This document shows positions 1-10,008 of a stretch of DNA of 20,780 nucleotides, piece by piece. Source of the DNA: Priapulus caudatus (Eukaryota; Priapulida; Priapulimorpha; Priapulimorphida; Priapulidae); NCBI RefSeq assembly GCF_000485595.1, contig NW_014577416.1, positions 240,259-261,038 on the forward strand, written 5' to 3'. Under the pieces are notes generated by a model that was given only the letters and a program-made list of their open reading frames with translations, made no database searches and was not told the DNA's origin. The position numbers and the translations under genes were made by a program. Every line of letters begins with the position of its first letter. Within the stretch, counting starts at the first letter, position 1.

Positions 1-480
1 GAACGACCCTCAGCAGCGAGTGACCGCATAGAGATGCGAGAGCCGATAGCGAGGAGCGGGAGAGCGACGTTTCGCGAGCAGAGAGCAGGAGAGCCGATGA
101 GCGACTGAGCGCAGCAGCCTGAGGAGCGAGAGCGAGAGCGAGAGCCGGAGAGCGAGAGCTCGAGAGCCGAGATGCGAGCAGAGCTTGAGACGAGGCTTGT
201 CGTAGCGAGAGCGAGAGCCGAGAGCGAACTCGAGAGCTTGAGAGCGAGAGCGAGGAGCGAGAGCTTGAGGAGCGATGAAGCGGATGAGCGATGGAGCGAG
301 AGCGACGAGTGCGTGGAGCTGAGAGAGAGCAGACCGGCAGATGAGAGAGATGACGATGACTCCGCGAGTGAGAGAGAGATAGCGACGAGAGATGCAGAGA
401 TGAGATTGACGCAGGAGAGCTTTACGCTTCAGCCTCTTTGGCTTACTGAAACAGGCAGTCTGGCGGTTTCATCGGCCTAT
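1..480. repeat. GAGAGC-type purine-rich repeat tract
   Basis: The + strand is dominated by degenerate GAGAGC, GAGCGA and GAGAGCC units, densest at about 115-330, and the pattern fades before 480. An open frame at 172-483 crosses it, but its product is only E, R, S, D and A runs, as expected from translating a GAG/AGC/CGA repeat. There is no splice or domain evidence for coding. Its position upstream of the plexin exon at 2306 makes it intronic or intergenic; which of these cannot be told. Confidence 0.75.
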
Positions 481-1782
481 TAGCTGCTGCGAGCTTAAAA
501 CTCTTTGTGTAGTTTCGGATCTATCTCACTCGAACGGCCCCGACTTCTAACCCGTGTATCTGGTCACTACCCTGGCGTACGTGACGATTAACTAGACCAT
601 GCGCCTAGCCGCAATCCCCTGCTACGTACGATACCAGCAGAAAGCATGCGGCTGCTACCGAACCAAACCTTCCCAACACGCCACCACCCTACACAGACCA
701 GCGTACTCTCTATACCCCCACGTATATCATGTTATCATAGCCTCCCCCTCAGTGCATCCCCCCCCCATTGCCACCCACCCGCATGCACCATCGCCGCATG
801 CACGTCCCTCCCCCCCCATTGCACCCCCGCGCCCTCCTGACCGCGGCGCCCCACTTCACTCAACATTGATTTTCGCCAGTCACCGGCACGACCTCTGCTT
901 TCGTGGCAGTTTAAGTTTAGCAGAAGCGACGGTGGGGGGAGGGGGAAGGGGATTCTTTGCCCTACCGTATCTCCTGCGAGCAGGAGAGCGGCCTTCGCCA
1001 CATGTTGGCGAAATTTCCATGTAGGCGTAACTAAATTCGTAAAGATTCAAGATAGATCGGCGAAAGATTCGCTTGGCCGTTAACCGATGAAAAGAATGTG
1101 TGTCTGCTTCGCAGCTCAGGCGATTCAAAGCGCGCGTTTTATAGACAAAGTGGCTCGGTAATTGAGTTTATGTAAAATAATTTTCTGAAGCCATAGATGA
1201 ATGATGATATTCATGGTGGCAGTACGTCGATATGGATCATTACTCGACGTAATTTTGATGATATAAGGAAATTGAAAAAATTGTTCCCGTGCGCGCGCGT
1301 GAGGAAGTGTGTAAGTAAATCTCAAAACGCAAATCTAAGAGACAGGCTCGTGAGTTTGCATCGATTCCATCACAAGTAAACAATTCATCAAATAAAATAT
1401 ATGAAGAAATCGAAGAAACCGATGCTGGCGCCCCCTGTCTAGTGTTAGTCGTTCAGCGATGCGAGTAAGTGGAAAACAAATGAAACTTATCGATCGGCTA
1501 ACAGTAGAGAACGAAATGAACCAATTATCGAGCTTCATGTGTATTGTTTAACTGTCGTAGGAAAATCTCAGCAATTAATCTTCTCGCACTGAAGAGACAT
1601 AAAGGTTACAAAAGACGGTGGGATGATCTAATCCGGAGATGAATTCTCGCGTCTTTAGCAACCATTGTGAGGTGGCGATATCCCCTGTGTATGCGTCTGT
1701 ATCGTTCCGTGGCGGGCAATTGAGGAGCGCAGTAAGCCGGGGGTGGGGGGGGTGCAGATGAAGTGATCGCAAAGCGTTATAT
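481..1782. other. No recognised gene; intron or upstream sequence
   Basis: I see no exon with a recognisable domain here. A C-rich, poorly complex part (about 740-840) has runs of C and CCATTGCACCC-like segments, and a G-rich run lies near 932-951. The rest is unique-looking sequence of mixed composition. Open frames such as 599-1024 are proline- and histidine-rich by composition only. Sema-domain exons should lie upstream of 2306 but were not found in this stretch. Confidence 0.5.
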
Positions 1783-1808
1783 CTTCTTCTTCTTCTTCTT
1801 CTTCTTCT

Positions 1809-1852
<44 letters not shown>

Positions 1853-1997
1853 TTCTTCTTCATCATCTTATTCTTTTTATTCTTCTCTTTTTTCTCATTC
1901 TTCTTCCGTCTTCTTCTTCTTCTTCTTCTTCTTCTTCTTCTTCTTCTTCTTCTTCTTCTTCTTCCTTCTTCTTCTTCGTCTTCTTCCTTCTTCTTCT
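1783..1997. repeat. TTC/GTC trinucleotide microsatellite
   Basis: About 215 bp of CTT/TTC repeat with an internal block of about 14 GTC units (about 1811-1850) and interruptions near 1860-1910. The + strand is pyrimidine-rich and the opposite strand purine-rich, except for the GTC block. Frames across it give only F/V/L or K/E/R/T homopolymer-like peptides. It lies about 310 bp upstream of the Sema-end exon and is best read as intronic. Confidence 0.92.
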
Positions 1998-2305
1998 GCT
2001 CGTGGTGAAATCCTAACAGAGATGTTCTCCTAAAACAATATGTCATCCTAAAAAGACCTTACAAGCAGCGGACCCATCGTGATTGATCCACGGACACACG
2101 TCAGTTGTCAATCTGTCACCATTACGCTGCGACCGTCCTCACGCCGGTCACGACATTAGATTGATACATCATTGTTCCGCTGGCCGTCGATGAGAGGGGA
2201 GGGCGAGGGGGAGGGGGATGGGGGTGCGCGCATCGTGAAGGAGGGAGTGGGGACTGCCTGTTGAACGTGTGTGACTTAGACCGTCTGTTTTCTTCTACTC
2301 TGCAG

Positions 2306-2434
2306 GTGACCGTGGATTCAGCGACGGTCGCTAACGAGTTTGAGGAGCTCATCGTCGACGTCGGCAGCCCCGTCAATCCCGACCTGAACTTTGACCTTGA
2401 CGAGGAGCACGTGTACGTGATGACAAAGCACAAG
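2306..2434 (+). CDS. PLXN: Plexin exon: C-terminal end of the Sema domain
   Basis: This 129-nt exon (43 codons) starts after a pyrimidine-rich stretch ending in TGCAG and stops before the strong donor GTGAGT at 2435. Both ends are phase 0. The peptide contains EELIVDVGSPVNPDL and, near its end, EEHVYVMTKHK. It matches the plexin pattern at the last Sema blades: a Y/F-E-x-L start, a conserved G-x-P-V-x-P-D, then H-hydrophobic-Y-V-M-T leading into PSI1. In plexins the Sema propeller binds semaphorins outside the cell. The next exon in order is PSI1, whose clean copy begins in phase 0 with LSKVKVKDC. Class A or B is not resolved. Confidence 0.88.
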
Positions 2435-2500
2435 GTGAGTCGATGACGGATGACGTAGGTGATGACGACAGACATGGCGGCGTGTGTTTATGACGGCTTC

Positions 2501-2527
2501 GGCGGCGGCGGCGGCGGCGGCGGCGGG
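2501..2527. repeat. GGC triplet microsatellite
   Basis: About nine consecutive GGC units, 66 bp downstream of the Sema-end donor. Short, pure and intronic. Confidence 0.9.
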
Positions 2528-2937
2528 CATAATGAGCCGACGACGTGTCAGTAACGGCTTGATCGATGCGTCGGTGTAACGCGCGCGGGTTTTACGGGAG
2601 GCGTTTTATAACGGGGTAGAGGGCATGGGTGTAGCTGTTGCCAGAGACGCCGATCGACAGACGCTAGAGGGGGATGCGATCGATGAACGCGTTCTAAATA
2701 ACTCGTGCAAACTCGCGAAAATAATCGTATCATCTGTGCGTAATTTGAAATTCGTCGAGCGATTTTATTTATTTTATCCCTTGTGCGAAGCTCGCGTCTC
2801 TTCCCCTGATGCCGCCCCGCCGCCGCCCGCTTCGTGAGATATGCAAATCGGGGAAAATGGATTGCTCTTATTGGTCGTCGTTTCTTCGTGCGTAATCGGT
2901 AAATATGCAGAGCGCGCGCTTCGTTGCCGCCGCCGGC

Positions 2938-2971
<34 letters not shown>

Positions 2972-2990
2972 GTGTATATATATATATATT
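2938..2990. repeat. TA dinucleotide microsatellite
   Basis: A run of alternating T and A interrupted by one TT step and a TGTG step. It is followed by a CG-rich alternating segment, ACGCGCACGCGGCGTGCACG. Confidence 0.9.
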
Positions 2991-3074
2991 ACGCGCACGC
3001 GGCGTGCACGCATGGATTGATGCTTAGCGGCGTTAGATGGCATGCTTGGGTAGCAAGCGATTGAAGGACAGCGT

Positions 3075-3090
3075 TACGTACGTACGTACG
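3075..3090. repeat. Short TACG tetranucleotide repeat
   Basis: Four TACG units in tandem, which is self-complementary. Too short to say more. Confidence 0.75.
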
Positions 3091-3365
3091 AGCGTCCACG
3101 CGTCGAGCGTCGACTGACAGATGCAGCAGCGTGATGTGGAGAACAGCCAGGGAAGGTCGCAGCGGACAGACGTCCGCGGTGCAGGCGCGCGCGCAAAAAT
3201 ATCGCTGGCTTACTAGACGGTGATTTTTTGCGATCGGGGCGAAGATAATTGTTCCCTTCGGATTTTTTTGCTGCTCGATCTAATTAATCTTTTGCGTCGA
3301 ACCCATGCCGGCACGGTGTCTGGATGCGTTCTGCCCCGCGTGCGCATGATGCGCGTACACGTGAC

Positions 3366-3530
3366 CGAGTGCTGTGCGTGCGTGCGTGTGGTTTGTGTCT
3401 GTATGTAGGGGTTGGTAACACGGGTTCGTCGTGCGTGTGTGTATGTAGGCGCGTGCGTGCGTGCGTTGTCGGTGCCGCTGATGTGTGAATGTGCGTGCAT
3501 TGCGTGCGTTCGTCCGTACGTGTGGGCGTG
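3366..3530. repeat. GTGC/GT-rich imperfect microsatellite
   Basis: A run of TGCG, GTGT and GTGC units with interruptions, the first of a series of GT/GC-alternating tracts in this intron. Alternating purine-pyrimidine DNA of this kind can adopt Z-DNA; that is a family property and is not shown here. Confidence 0.75.
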
Positions 3531-3897
3531 GAGTTGTTCTGTTGACAAGAATGCTCATTACCAACACCCGCTTCATCCCGATCTAGGGAATGCAAGACTG
3601 TAAGAATTGCTCCCCGACTTAAGCATTCTACTTTGATTTACTTTCATTGATGACTGTGCAGCGGCTAAAGGTTCCTCGGGGCCAGCAATTTTCGATCTTC
3701 CTGGAGCGGGCACGGGGGATATTAAACGTGTTTATTAGGGTTATGTTGTATTGCTGCGCGGCGCGGAGCGCTATGGCTATACGTTACCCTGCAGTCACAG
3801 TCTGTGTTAGCTCGCTTCCCATCGTTTACAAACATTTTCCACGATGAATTGCCAATGTATATTAGGTATCCAAAAAGCGATTAGACGCAGTACTTCG

Positions 3898-4960
3898 TAT
3901 CGTGTGTGCGTGCTACGTGCTGCGGGTGCTTGTGTGGTGCGCGCGTGTGTGTGTGGTGTGCGCGCGGTGGTTGTGCGTGTGTGGTTGTGTGCATTCTTCG
4001 GCACTGATGTACGTTGTCGTGTGTGTGTGCTGTGTGTGGTGTGTGCGAGCGCGGTGTGGGGTGTGTGCTGTGTTGCGCGGCGCGCGTGTGTGTGGTGTGT
4101 GTGTGTTGTTGGTTGTGTGCGCGCGGCAGCGCGGCGTGTGTGTGTGTGAGTGTGTGTGGTGTGTTGTGTGTGTGTGTGTGTGTGTTGGTGTGTGTGTGGC
4201 TGTTGTGCGCGCGCGCGGCGTGGGTGTGGCGTGCTGTTTGGGGTGCGCGCGATCGCGTCTGTGGATCTTCGTGCACTGATGTACGTGGGGGTGTGTGTGT
4301 GTGTTGGTGTGTGTGTGCGCGTGCCTTGGCTGGCGTGTGTGTTTTTATGCTTTATGTGGTCCTGTGCGTGTGTGCGCCGGTGCAATTCTTCGTGACACTG
4401 GTGTCAGTGCGTGTGCGTGTTGCGTGTATGGTGTGTGCGCGCGGTGTGTGTGGTGTGTGGTGCGTGTGCGCGCGCGCGCGGGCATTCCTTCGGCACTGAT
4501 GTAAGTGCGTAGTGCGTTGTGCTCTGCGTGTGCGTGTCTCGGCGGGCATTGTCTGGTTCTCGGACGAGTATTGTAATGTCTTTGGTGCGAGTGTAGCGGT
4601 TTTTGAATAATCGATGAAGGGGCCACATGCTTATAGACAAGTGCCATGATCAAGCTGCGCCAGTTGTGTGTGTGCGGGTGTGCTGCGGTTGTGTGCGTGG
4701 TGCGTGGCGTGTGTGCGCGAGCTGCTCGTAGTGCCGTGTTTGTGTGTATTGGTGCGATTGTGTGTCGTGTTGGGACGTGCGTGTGTGCCATAGTGGCGCG
4801 AGTTGGTTAGGTGCGTGTTGTGTTGTGTATGTGTTGCGTTGGCGTAGCGTGTGGCGAACGTGGTGTGGTGTATGTGCGCGAGGTGTGTGCGTGCGTGCGT
4901 GCGTGCTGCGTGCTGTGGCGCGTGCGGCGTGTGCGTGCGTGCGTGGCTGGCGAGTGATTG
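3898..4960. repeat. Kilobase-scale GT/GC alternating tract with recurring anchor motif
   Basis: About 1 kb of interrupted GTGT/GCGC sequence. At least three times it contains the anchor GGCACTGATGTA or a close form (about 3999, 4273 and 4491), in two cases preceded by CATTC(C)TTC. This suggests a higher-order unit of roughly 220-280 bp, each a GT array attached to the same short non-repetitive block. A clearly non-repetitive segment lies at about 4545-4660. Many interruptions could be read errors rather than real variants. Confidence 0.7.
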
Positions 4961-5279
4961 AGCTCGGTGGTGTCGGTGTTTGTTCGGACATTAATGTTTC
5001 GCTCTGTTTATTTGCGGACGTTCCGGTTCTAAAAGACCGACGTGTATCGCGGTGGCGGGATTACCAGCTGCTGTTTGTCCTGTGACTCACTCAGGCGATG
5101 AAGCGGTCCGGCCGTAACACTGACGCTACGTAATCATGACGTGCGGTGTAAAATTAACCCAGCAAAGCTCGCTGATTCGAACCGCTTATCCTGGCCCCGA
5201 GATGGTCGACAACGGAATTTTTGCGTTAACGAGGATGACGACGTTCAGATCGAACCCAGGCGAACCAGCGGGGCGTTAT

Positions 5280-5935
5280 GCTGCCGCTGCTTTGCGTGTG
5301 GATGCGCTGCTGTTGGTGTGTTGTTTTGTTGTTCGTTGTTGTTAGTTGTTGTTGCTGCTGCTGCTGTGCTACTGGTGGTAGGTGGTGGGTGATGCTGCTG
5401 CATGCGCTGTTGTTGTTGCGGCTGCTGCTGCTGTTTGTTGTTGCTGCTGCTGCTGCAGAGGTGCTGCTGGTGGGTCGTGGCGGTGGCAGTTGTGGGTGAT
5501 GCTACTGCTACTGCTGCTGCTGGGTAACTGTTGTTGCTGCTGCTGCTGCTGCGTAAACTGTTGCTGGGCGTTTTTTTTGTTTTTTTTTTTTGGGGGGGGC
5601 CGGCGGCGGGGCCGCCCGCCGCGGGGCCTTTGCTGCTGTTGCTGGTAAAGTTGTTACTGGTTGCTTGTTGTGGTGGTTGGTGGTGATGATACTGCTACTG
5701 TACTGTGGTGCTGCCTGCTGCTAGCCTGCTGCTGGCTGGTAACTAGTTACGCTGCTGCTGCTGCCTGTGGTGGGTGAGGGTGGTGATGTTCTGCTGCTAC
5801 TGATACGGCTACTGTACTGTTGCTGCCTGCTGCTTGCTGCGCGGTGACTGCTGGCTGCTGCTGCTGCTTGCGTGCTAGTGGTGGTGATGCTGCTGCTTGC
5901 GGCTGCTGCGGGTGACGGTTGCTGCTGCATCAGAT
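5280..5935. repeat. Interrupted CTG/TTG trinucleotide array
   Basis: About 650 bp made mainly of CTG, TTG and CTA triplets on the + strand, broken by short interruptions. Frames through it give leucine, cysteine/alanine or valine runs, which are compositional. The duplicated segment starts at the right-hand edge of this array, at the run GTTGCTGCTGCATCAG (5918). Its second copy begins at the same run at 15261. Confidence 0.85.
5571..5628. other. Homopolymer T to G to GC-only block inside the CTG array
   Basis: Eight T, one G, a further run of T, eight G, and then about 29 bases made only of G and C follow one another without any CTG character, with the triplet array on both sides. The abrupt composition steps look more like a consensus failure than an insertion. 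No flanking duplication is visible. Confidence 0.55.
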
Positions 5936-6699
5936 CATCTCATCTAGCGCGTACGTGATCGTATTATGCAATAATCGGATAATTTGTGCTCGCATGATGT
6001 GGAATTCCATCGTGCTACTCCCGGGGTCGAGCGGGGGTGGTGAGTCATCACACTGAGGTGTTCGTCCTCTTTCGCGCGTGACGTCAGGGCTGCTCTATCA
6101 TCCGGGGTTCGTTATCTAGGAGACGCGGTCACTAGCACGTCATGGCGAATCTAATGCGTGGCGCACGGACGCCGTCTTTACGTATCGCTTATTGCTTGAG
6201 AGCGAATCCATTTTGGCTAATTTAGCTCATCAAAGAAGTGCAGTGCGGATAGGCAATTTCGAGCAATGCAGAAACCTCGTTTTGATTCGTAGTCGAGTGA
6301 GTGTCTGAGGCTTGCTCGGTTGAGATAAGGTGGAAATCAATAGATTTGTAGTGTTTGCATTAATGTCTCATTGTGTAAGTTTAAATCGGACATAAAACTG
6401 CTTATAGAAATACAAATTGCTTCCGCCCAGAGCTTGTGCATACATGAAATTTCAATTCTTATACCTCCGAGATAATGATCAATAGCAGTGCTAATTGTCC
6501 ATACTATTACATGAGTTGTTCAAATGGAGCTACAGGCGCATATTTATTTGTTTTATGATGTTTTGCTTACATAAGAAATTGACATCTAGCTTTCGAGTAC
6601 GTTTACTCTTAGAACAGGTCGAAGGGGAAGATTAGTTAGGAGTATGTTGATCGATTAATGCGTGGCAATACGATACCGTTGTATGGGCATATGATAGTC

Positions 6700-6960
6700 T
6701 GGCATGTTGGTTGCCCTTATGGTCTGTCACATCACTGTCTGCACCACCTCGTGACTTAACGAGTGGTCTACCACGTCGCCGGTGGCATTATTATATTGTC
6801 CATTGTTAGGTTGCAGTTGTGTCATCACGAATCGCATTGGACAGGTGGTGCTTGTTCATGCTATTGGTGGGTTGCATTACATATACCACCCCATGTGGTC
6901 TCACCGCTGGTGTTCTGTTTGTGTATGCAGGTGCCAGCCCTCCTTGTGGTTATGGTCTCT
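6700..6960. repeat. Palindrome-rich CCACC/GGTGG repeat block (copy 1)
   Basis: Several short inverted motifs occur close together, among them TACCACCCCATGTGG, CCGGTGGCAT and GGTGGGTTGCAT. Its counterpart at about 16020-16205 holds the same motifs in a partly different arrangement, with extra GGTGGGT/GCATTGCAT units. It may be a decayed palindromic satellite or transposon fragment; ends and family are not resolved. Confidence 0.4.
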
Positions 6961-7159
6961 GTACAGTGCTGGAAGCAGTGCGCATTGCGTTATTTTGTTT
7001 CACTTGTAGACAATCGTTTCAAATAGCTCGAGTGTGTTCTTTGTGATGTTGTATTCCATTGTGATGAGCTCGTTCATCCTGAAAAAATCACGGGACGTGG
7101 TGCACTTCCGTTCTACTTGCTAGGTATGAGTATATCGTTTTCATTGGATGAATGTTTGG

Positions 7160-7458
7160 TTTGTAGGTTGTGTGTTAGTCGGTCGTGTTGGTGTGTGTTT
7201 GGTGTGGTGTGTGTGCGTTTGCGTGTGTGCTGTAGTGCGTGCTTTGTGCTAGTGGTTGTGCGTGTCTTGTGCTGGGTGTAGTTTGGCGTGCGTGCGGCGT
7301 GATGCGTGCGTGTGGGTGTCGTGCGTGACGGTGCTGGCGTCGGTGTGGGTGCCGGGTGGCGTTGCTCCGTTGCGTGGCGTGTGCGTGTGCTGTAGCTGCG
7401 TGGCGGTGCGCTGCGTGCGTGGTTGTCGCGTGCGGTGTGTGCGGGCGTGTGTGTGTTA
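7160..7458. repeat. GT/GC alternating tract upstream of PSI1 (copy 1)
   Basis: About 300 bp of interrupted GTGT/GTGC sequence ending just before GTACCCCTGATGGTGG. The same flank in copy 2 (about 16433) is preceded by only about 70 bp of such repeat, so the two copies differ strongly in array length here. Confidence 0.8.
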
Positions 7459-7535
7459 GGTGTACCCCTGATGGTGGCGTTATTTCATCTAAGTGTTCTT
7501 GCATCGTTCTATACGAGTTGCATCGTGTTGTTTAG

Positions 7536-7665
7536 CTGAGCAAGGTGAAGTGAAGGACTGTGCATGTATTCGCACCTGCAGGAGTGTGGCTGGGGTTGTG
7601 GGTGGATTTGGGTTCGGCCGAAGGATCCGTTAGTGTGGGTCGCGATGCGTGTTTCCTGAAGAACA
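7536..7665 (+). pseudogene. Damaged copy of plexin PSI1 exon (copy 1)
   Basis: This aligns with the clean PSI1 exon at 16507-16607 but is broken. The acceptor reads TTTAG instead of TTTCAG. A G missing from GTGAAGGTGAAG gives an in-frame TGA at the sixth codon. About 25 extra, G- and T-rich bases sit near the middle, and the Cys-Gly-Trp-Cys core is unreadable. A donor-like GTAAGG follows at 7666. The non-coding flanks on both sides match copy 2 closely. Random indels spread evenly over exon and intron point to sequencing error rather than pseudogene decay. Confidence 0.75.
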
Positions 7666-7736
7666 GTAAGGAGCGATGATTTGCTTGCAGGCAGAAAGCG
7701 GTTAGATTGCCGGCGTGTCGTGCCTGATGCCTGCGG

Positions 7737-8157
7737 AGTGCGGTGGGTGTTGTGTGGGGGTTGTGTGTGTGTGGTGCTGTGGTGTGTTGGTAGTGTGGAG
7801 TTGTGCCGCGCGTGCTCGCATGTGGTTGTTGCGGTTGGCTGTGTTTATTTGTGTGTGTGTGGGTGTGTGGTTGTGCTGTGTGTGTGTGTGTGTGTGTGTC
7901 GTGTGTTGTGGTGTTGTGTGGTGTGGTGCGTGGTGCGCGTTGTGTGTGGCGGGTGTTGTGTGTGGTGCGTGCGTGCGTGCGTGCGTGTGCGGTTCCACGC
8001 GTGGGCGCGGCGGCGTGTGGCGTGTGCGCTGTGCGCGTGTGTGTGTGCGGGTGTGTGTCGTGTGTGTGTGTGTGTGTGTGTGTCGTGTGTGTGTGGTGTG
8101 TGTGTGTGTGGGTGTGGTGTGTGGTGCCGCTTGGGTACGTGCGCTGTGTGTGTGTGC
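7737..8157. repeat. Long GT alternating microsatellite (copy 1)
   Basis: About 420 bp of GT repeat with GC interruptions. The copy 2 counterpart (about 16645-16815) is only about 170 bp. The open frame through it (7681-8415, 244 codons) gives a V/C/W/R peptide that simply reads TGTGTG in three frames, so it is not a gene. Confidence 0.85.
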
Positions 8158-8892
8158 CCAGCAGCCGATACTACTGTATACACAGCGTTGATAGGTTGTT
8201 TATGCAGCGCAGTGCGCCAGAACATTTCTCCAGCATGTGTTACACGAAGAGTACAAAGTTTCTACCAATTCCATTTCGTGGGAGTGGAAAGAGGAGTTGC
8301 GTTGGGGGGGGTCTTTGATACAAGACTCGCCCTATCGAGAATATTAAGACATACGTTGGACAGAAAAGTCTATAACAGAATAACCATATATGCGAAGGAA
8401 ACACCTAAGAAGTGATAAATGAAATAATATATGACTTTTAATTATTTCTATACTAATGCTATGCATAGCAATCCTTACGACGCTTAACCCTGATTTTGCC
8501 TGCGGGAGTCATACATCATTATTTGCCTGATGGAACTGACATGATCTGACCTTTGTCAGGCAACATTCTGGGTGTGAGGGTGGTCGTTCTGAGTGTTGGG
8601 ACATGGCTGTCAGTTATCATGCTGTGGTCTGTTCACGTCTGTCATAATGTAAAAAACTCACACAAGGCGTCATGGTTGTCTGATGCATTGGATTAAGTTC
8701 TTGTCCGTGGACTGGGTCATCATTACATTGTAATGTTCACCACACTCCATTGATAATGATATCATCTATCATAATCTAACTAACACAACGCTCACTTGTG
8801 AGTGCGCCTAGATGTGTCAACCTGACATCGGGCATTGAGTCACTCTGCTGTTGTTTGGACAGCTTACTCGTGCTCTTCATGATCTGCTACCT

Positions 8893-9190
8893 TCCTCGTG
8901 AACAGCCTTCTCATGCGCGGGCCTCTATTGTCTAGTTGTCCCGTATCGTTTCCCTGTTCTCTTGGCGCTCTCACTCCGCAGGCCTCATTCATTATCCGTA
9001 CTTCCGTTCTCGTGGACAGCTCTCACCGCGTGCCTCATTCATTGTCCCGTACCTTCCCGTTCTCGTGTCAGCTCTCACCGCGTGCCTCATTCATTGTCCC
9101 GTACCTTCCCGTTCTCGTGTCAGCTCTCACCGCGTGCCTCATTCATTGTCCCGTACCTTCACGTTCTCGTGACAGCTCTCCCGTCTTTTT
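8893..9190. repeat. 52-bp VNTR, short allele (copy 1)
   Basis: Tandem repeat with exact 52-bp spacing: CAGCTCTCACC starts at 9017, 9069 and 9121, and a final partial unit begins at 9173. Each unit carries GCGTGCCTCATTCATTG, CCCGTACCTTCCC and GTTCTCGTG. Two to three more units to the left (8893-9016) are degenerate and the last three are nearly identical. The shift from noisy to clean units near 9017 coincides with the point where copy 1 becomes high quality. Confidence 0.92.
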
Positions 9191-9248
9191 GTCACGCAAA
9201 TTCCGAATCGGTGGGTGTAGATCGCTGATAGAGTGGTTAATGTTGCAG

Positions 9249-9375
9249 GTGCAGTCCTAGCGTCGAGTGTTCTACGGGCAGCGACCCGCTGCACTGGGTG
9301 ATGTATCGCGACGGTCACTGCAGCGTCATCACCAAGGTCTACCCGAGTCAGCTGCAGGTTACCCTGGCGACGACG
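9249..9375 (+). CDS. PLXN: Plexin exon: end of PSI1 and linker to TIG1
   Basis: This 127-nt exon starts after TGTTGCAG and ends at donor GTGAGT (9376). Its first base completes the AAG codon left open by the PSI1 exon, then 42 codons follow and it ends in phase 0. The peptide begins CSPSVECSTGSDPLHWV and ends PSQLQVTLATT. Spliced to PSI1 it gives ENKC, the usual plexin continuation after CGWC-x-L-E. It also contains a paired-cysteine stretch (DGHCSV) before a K-V-Y-P strand that leads into the TIG fold. A frameshifted copy lies at about 18571-18707. Confidence 0.86.
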
Positions 9376-9845
9376 GTGAGTGTGTGACGCGCGCGCGCGC
9401 GCGGGGCTTCTGATGATCGGTTATAGTGTGTGCATGTGCAGGTGTGCATGTGCATGGTTGTGACAGTAGCTGCTTACACCAACCCAAACATTTGTTGTCG
9501 ACTCACGGAAATTAATATGAATAAGAGTTATTATTATTATTGTTATTATTAATATATTATTATTTTAATTATTAAGTCGTTATTACGTGTAACTCGAATA
9601 CGTGTACTGAATGTGGTCTTTTTTCTAAAGAAATTAATCCGTTAGATGCAATAGTGTAAAAAAAATGTTTTAAAATACTATAGGTGATACTAAATAATAA
9701 CACATATATTCTATATATAATAACTACTTCATAGTGTACAACGTGTAGTTAGGTAGTCGCCTTGCCTGGGTGCGCACGCATAAGTGTTGCCTGCGCTTAT
9801 AATAAATAATTCCCTTTATAAAAAATAAATCGATTATCCTTGCAG
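9376..9845 (+). other. Short AT-rich plexin intron
   Basis: 470 bp between two clean exons. It opens with a CG alternating run (about 9389-9402), then is AT-rich with ATT/TTA triplets at about 9527-9570 and an A-run near 9658. It ends in an acceptor reading CCTTGCAG. Copy 2 carries the same sequence plus a 201-bp transposon insertion (18781-18981). Confidence 0.8.
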
Positions 9846-10008
9846 CTGGACATTTCCATCGAGCACTTCCCGCGGCTGGAGGGACAGTTCATGTGCGTGT
9901 TCACCGCTCACGGAGTCTCCCTCAGCTCCCCCGCGAACAAAACGTCGACGGGTGTGACGTGCCGCACCCCTCCCACCACTCAGGTTGTCTCCATCCCCGT
10001 CGGAATGC
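9846..10008 (+). CDS. PLXN: Plexin exon: first TIG/IPT domain
   Basis: A 163-nt exon bounded by CTTGCAG and GTAAGT: 54 codons plus one base, entering in phase 0. The peptide has LDISIEHFPRLEGQFMCVF, then VTCRTPPTTQVVSIPVGM. This is the plexin TIG1 signature: a hydrophobic strand, a x-F-x-C-V-F strand, then V-x-C-x-T-P-P before a short loop. The two cysteines pair in this immunoglobulin-like fold. Domain order Sema-PSI1-TIG1 fits plexins and argues against semaphorins or MET-type receptors. The counterpart at 19399-19574 is 13 nt longer through scattered insertions and does not stay in frame. Confidence 0.9.

Larger units (their letters stand above)
2435..7535 (+). other. Plexin intron between Sema-end and PSI1 exons
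   Basis: About 5.1 kb with no supportable exon. Besides the repeats listed separately it holds unique-looking sequence at about 2530-2930, 3092-3360, 3540-3890, 4970-5270 and 5940-7150. The last of these is found again in copy 2. The plus and minus open frames of 60-190 codons across 3200-5000 are translations of GT/GC repeats on one strand and CA/GC repeats on the other. The true length is uncertain because the PSI1 end of the intron lies in the error-rich duplicated segment. Confidence 0.7.
7666..9248 (+). other. Plexin intron between PSI1 and the next exon (copy 1)
   Basis: Holds a long GT array (7737-8157), a unique-looking block (8160-8890) and the 52-bp VNTR (8893-9190), each listed separately or below. 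The block at 8160-8890 starts with CAGCCGATACTACTGTATAC, includes TTCCATTTCGTGGGA near 8270, and contains two related segments around TCATAATGTAA (8644) and TCATAATCTAA (8769). It recurs at about 16818-17500. I could not recognise a transposon family in it. Confidence 0.6.

Noticed and set aside
172-483. Charged E/R/S/D peptide, possibly a coiled coil
   Set aside because: It follows directly from GAGAGC repeats and ends without a splice site or any domain.
599-1024. Possible upstream coding exon (141 codons)
   Set aside because: Proline- and histidine-rich peptide from C-rich sequence; no Sema-domain pattern and no convincing splice sites.
1763-2046. Frames giving F/V/L or K/E/R/T runs
   Set aside because: Both strands of the TTC/GTC microsatellite; no other coding evidence.
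3807-4385. 192-codon minus-strand frame rich in H, T and R
   Set aside because: Reads CACACA/GCGC repeat; composition alone explains the absence of stops.
8160-8400. Possible transposon end (CAGCCGATACTACTGTATAC to TTCCATTTCGTGGGA)
   Set aside because: I could not find inverted ends, a flanking duplication or another copy outside the long duplication, so no element call is justified.
7681-8415. Longest open frame (244 codons, + strand), C/V/W/R-rich
   Set aside because: It is a translation of a GT/GC microsatellite plus flanking intron. It has no domain, and its counterpart in copy 2 is not preserved.
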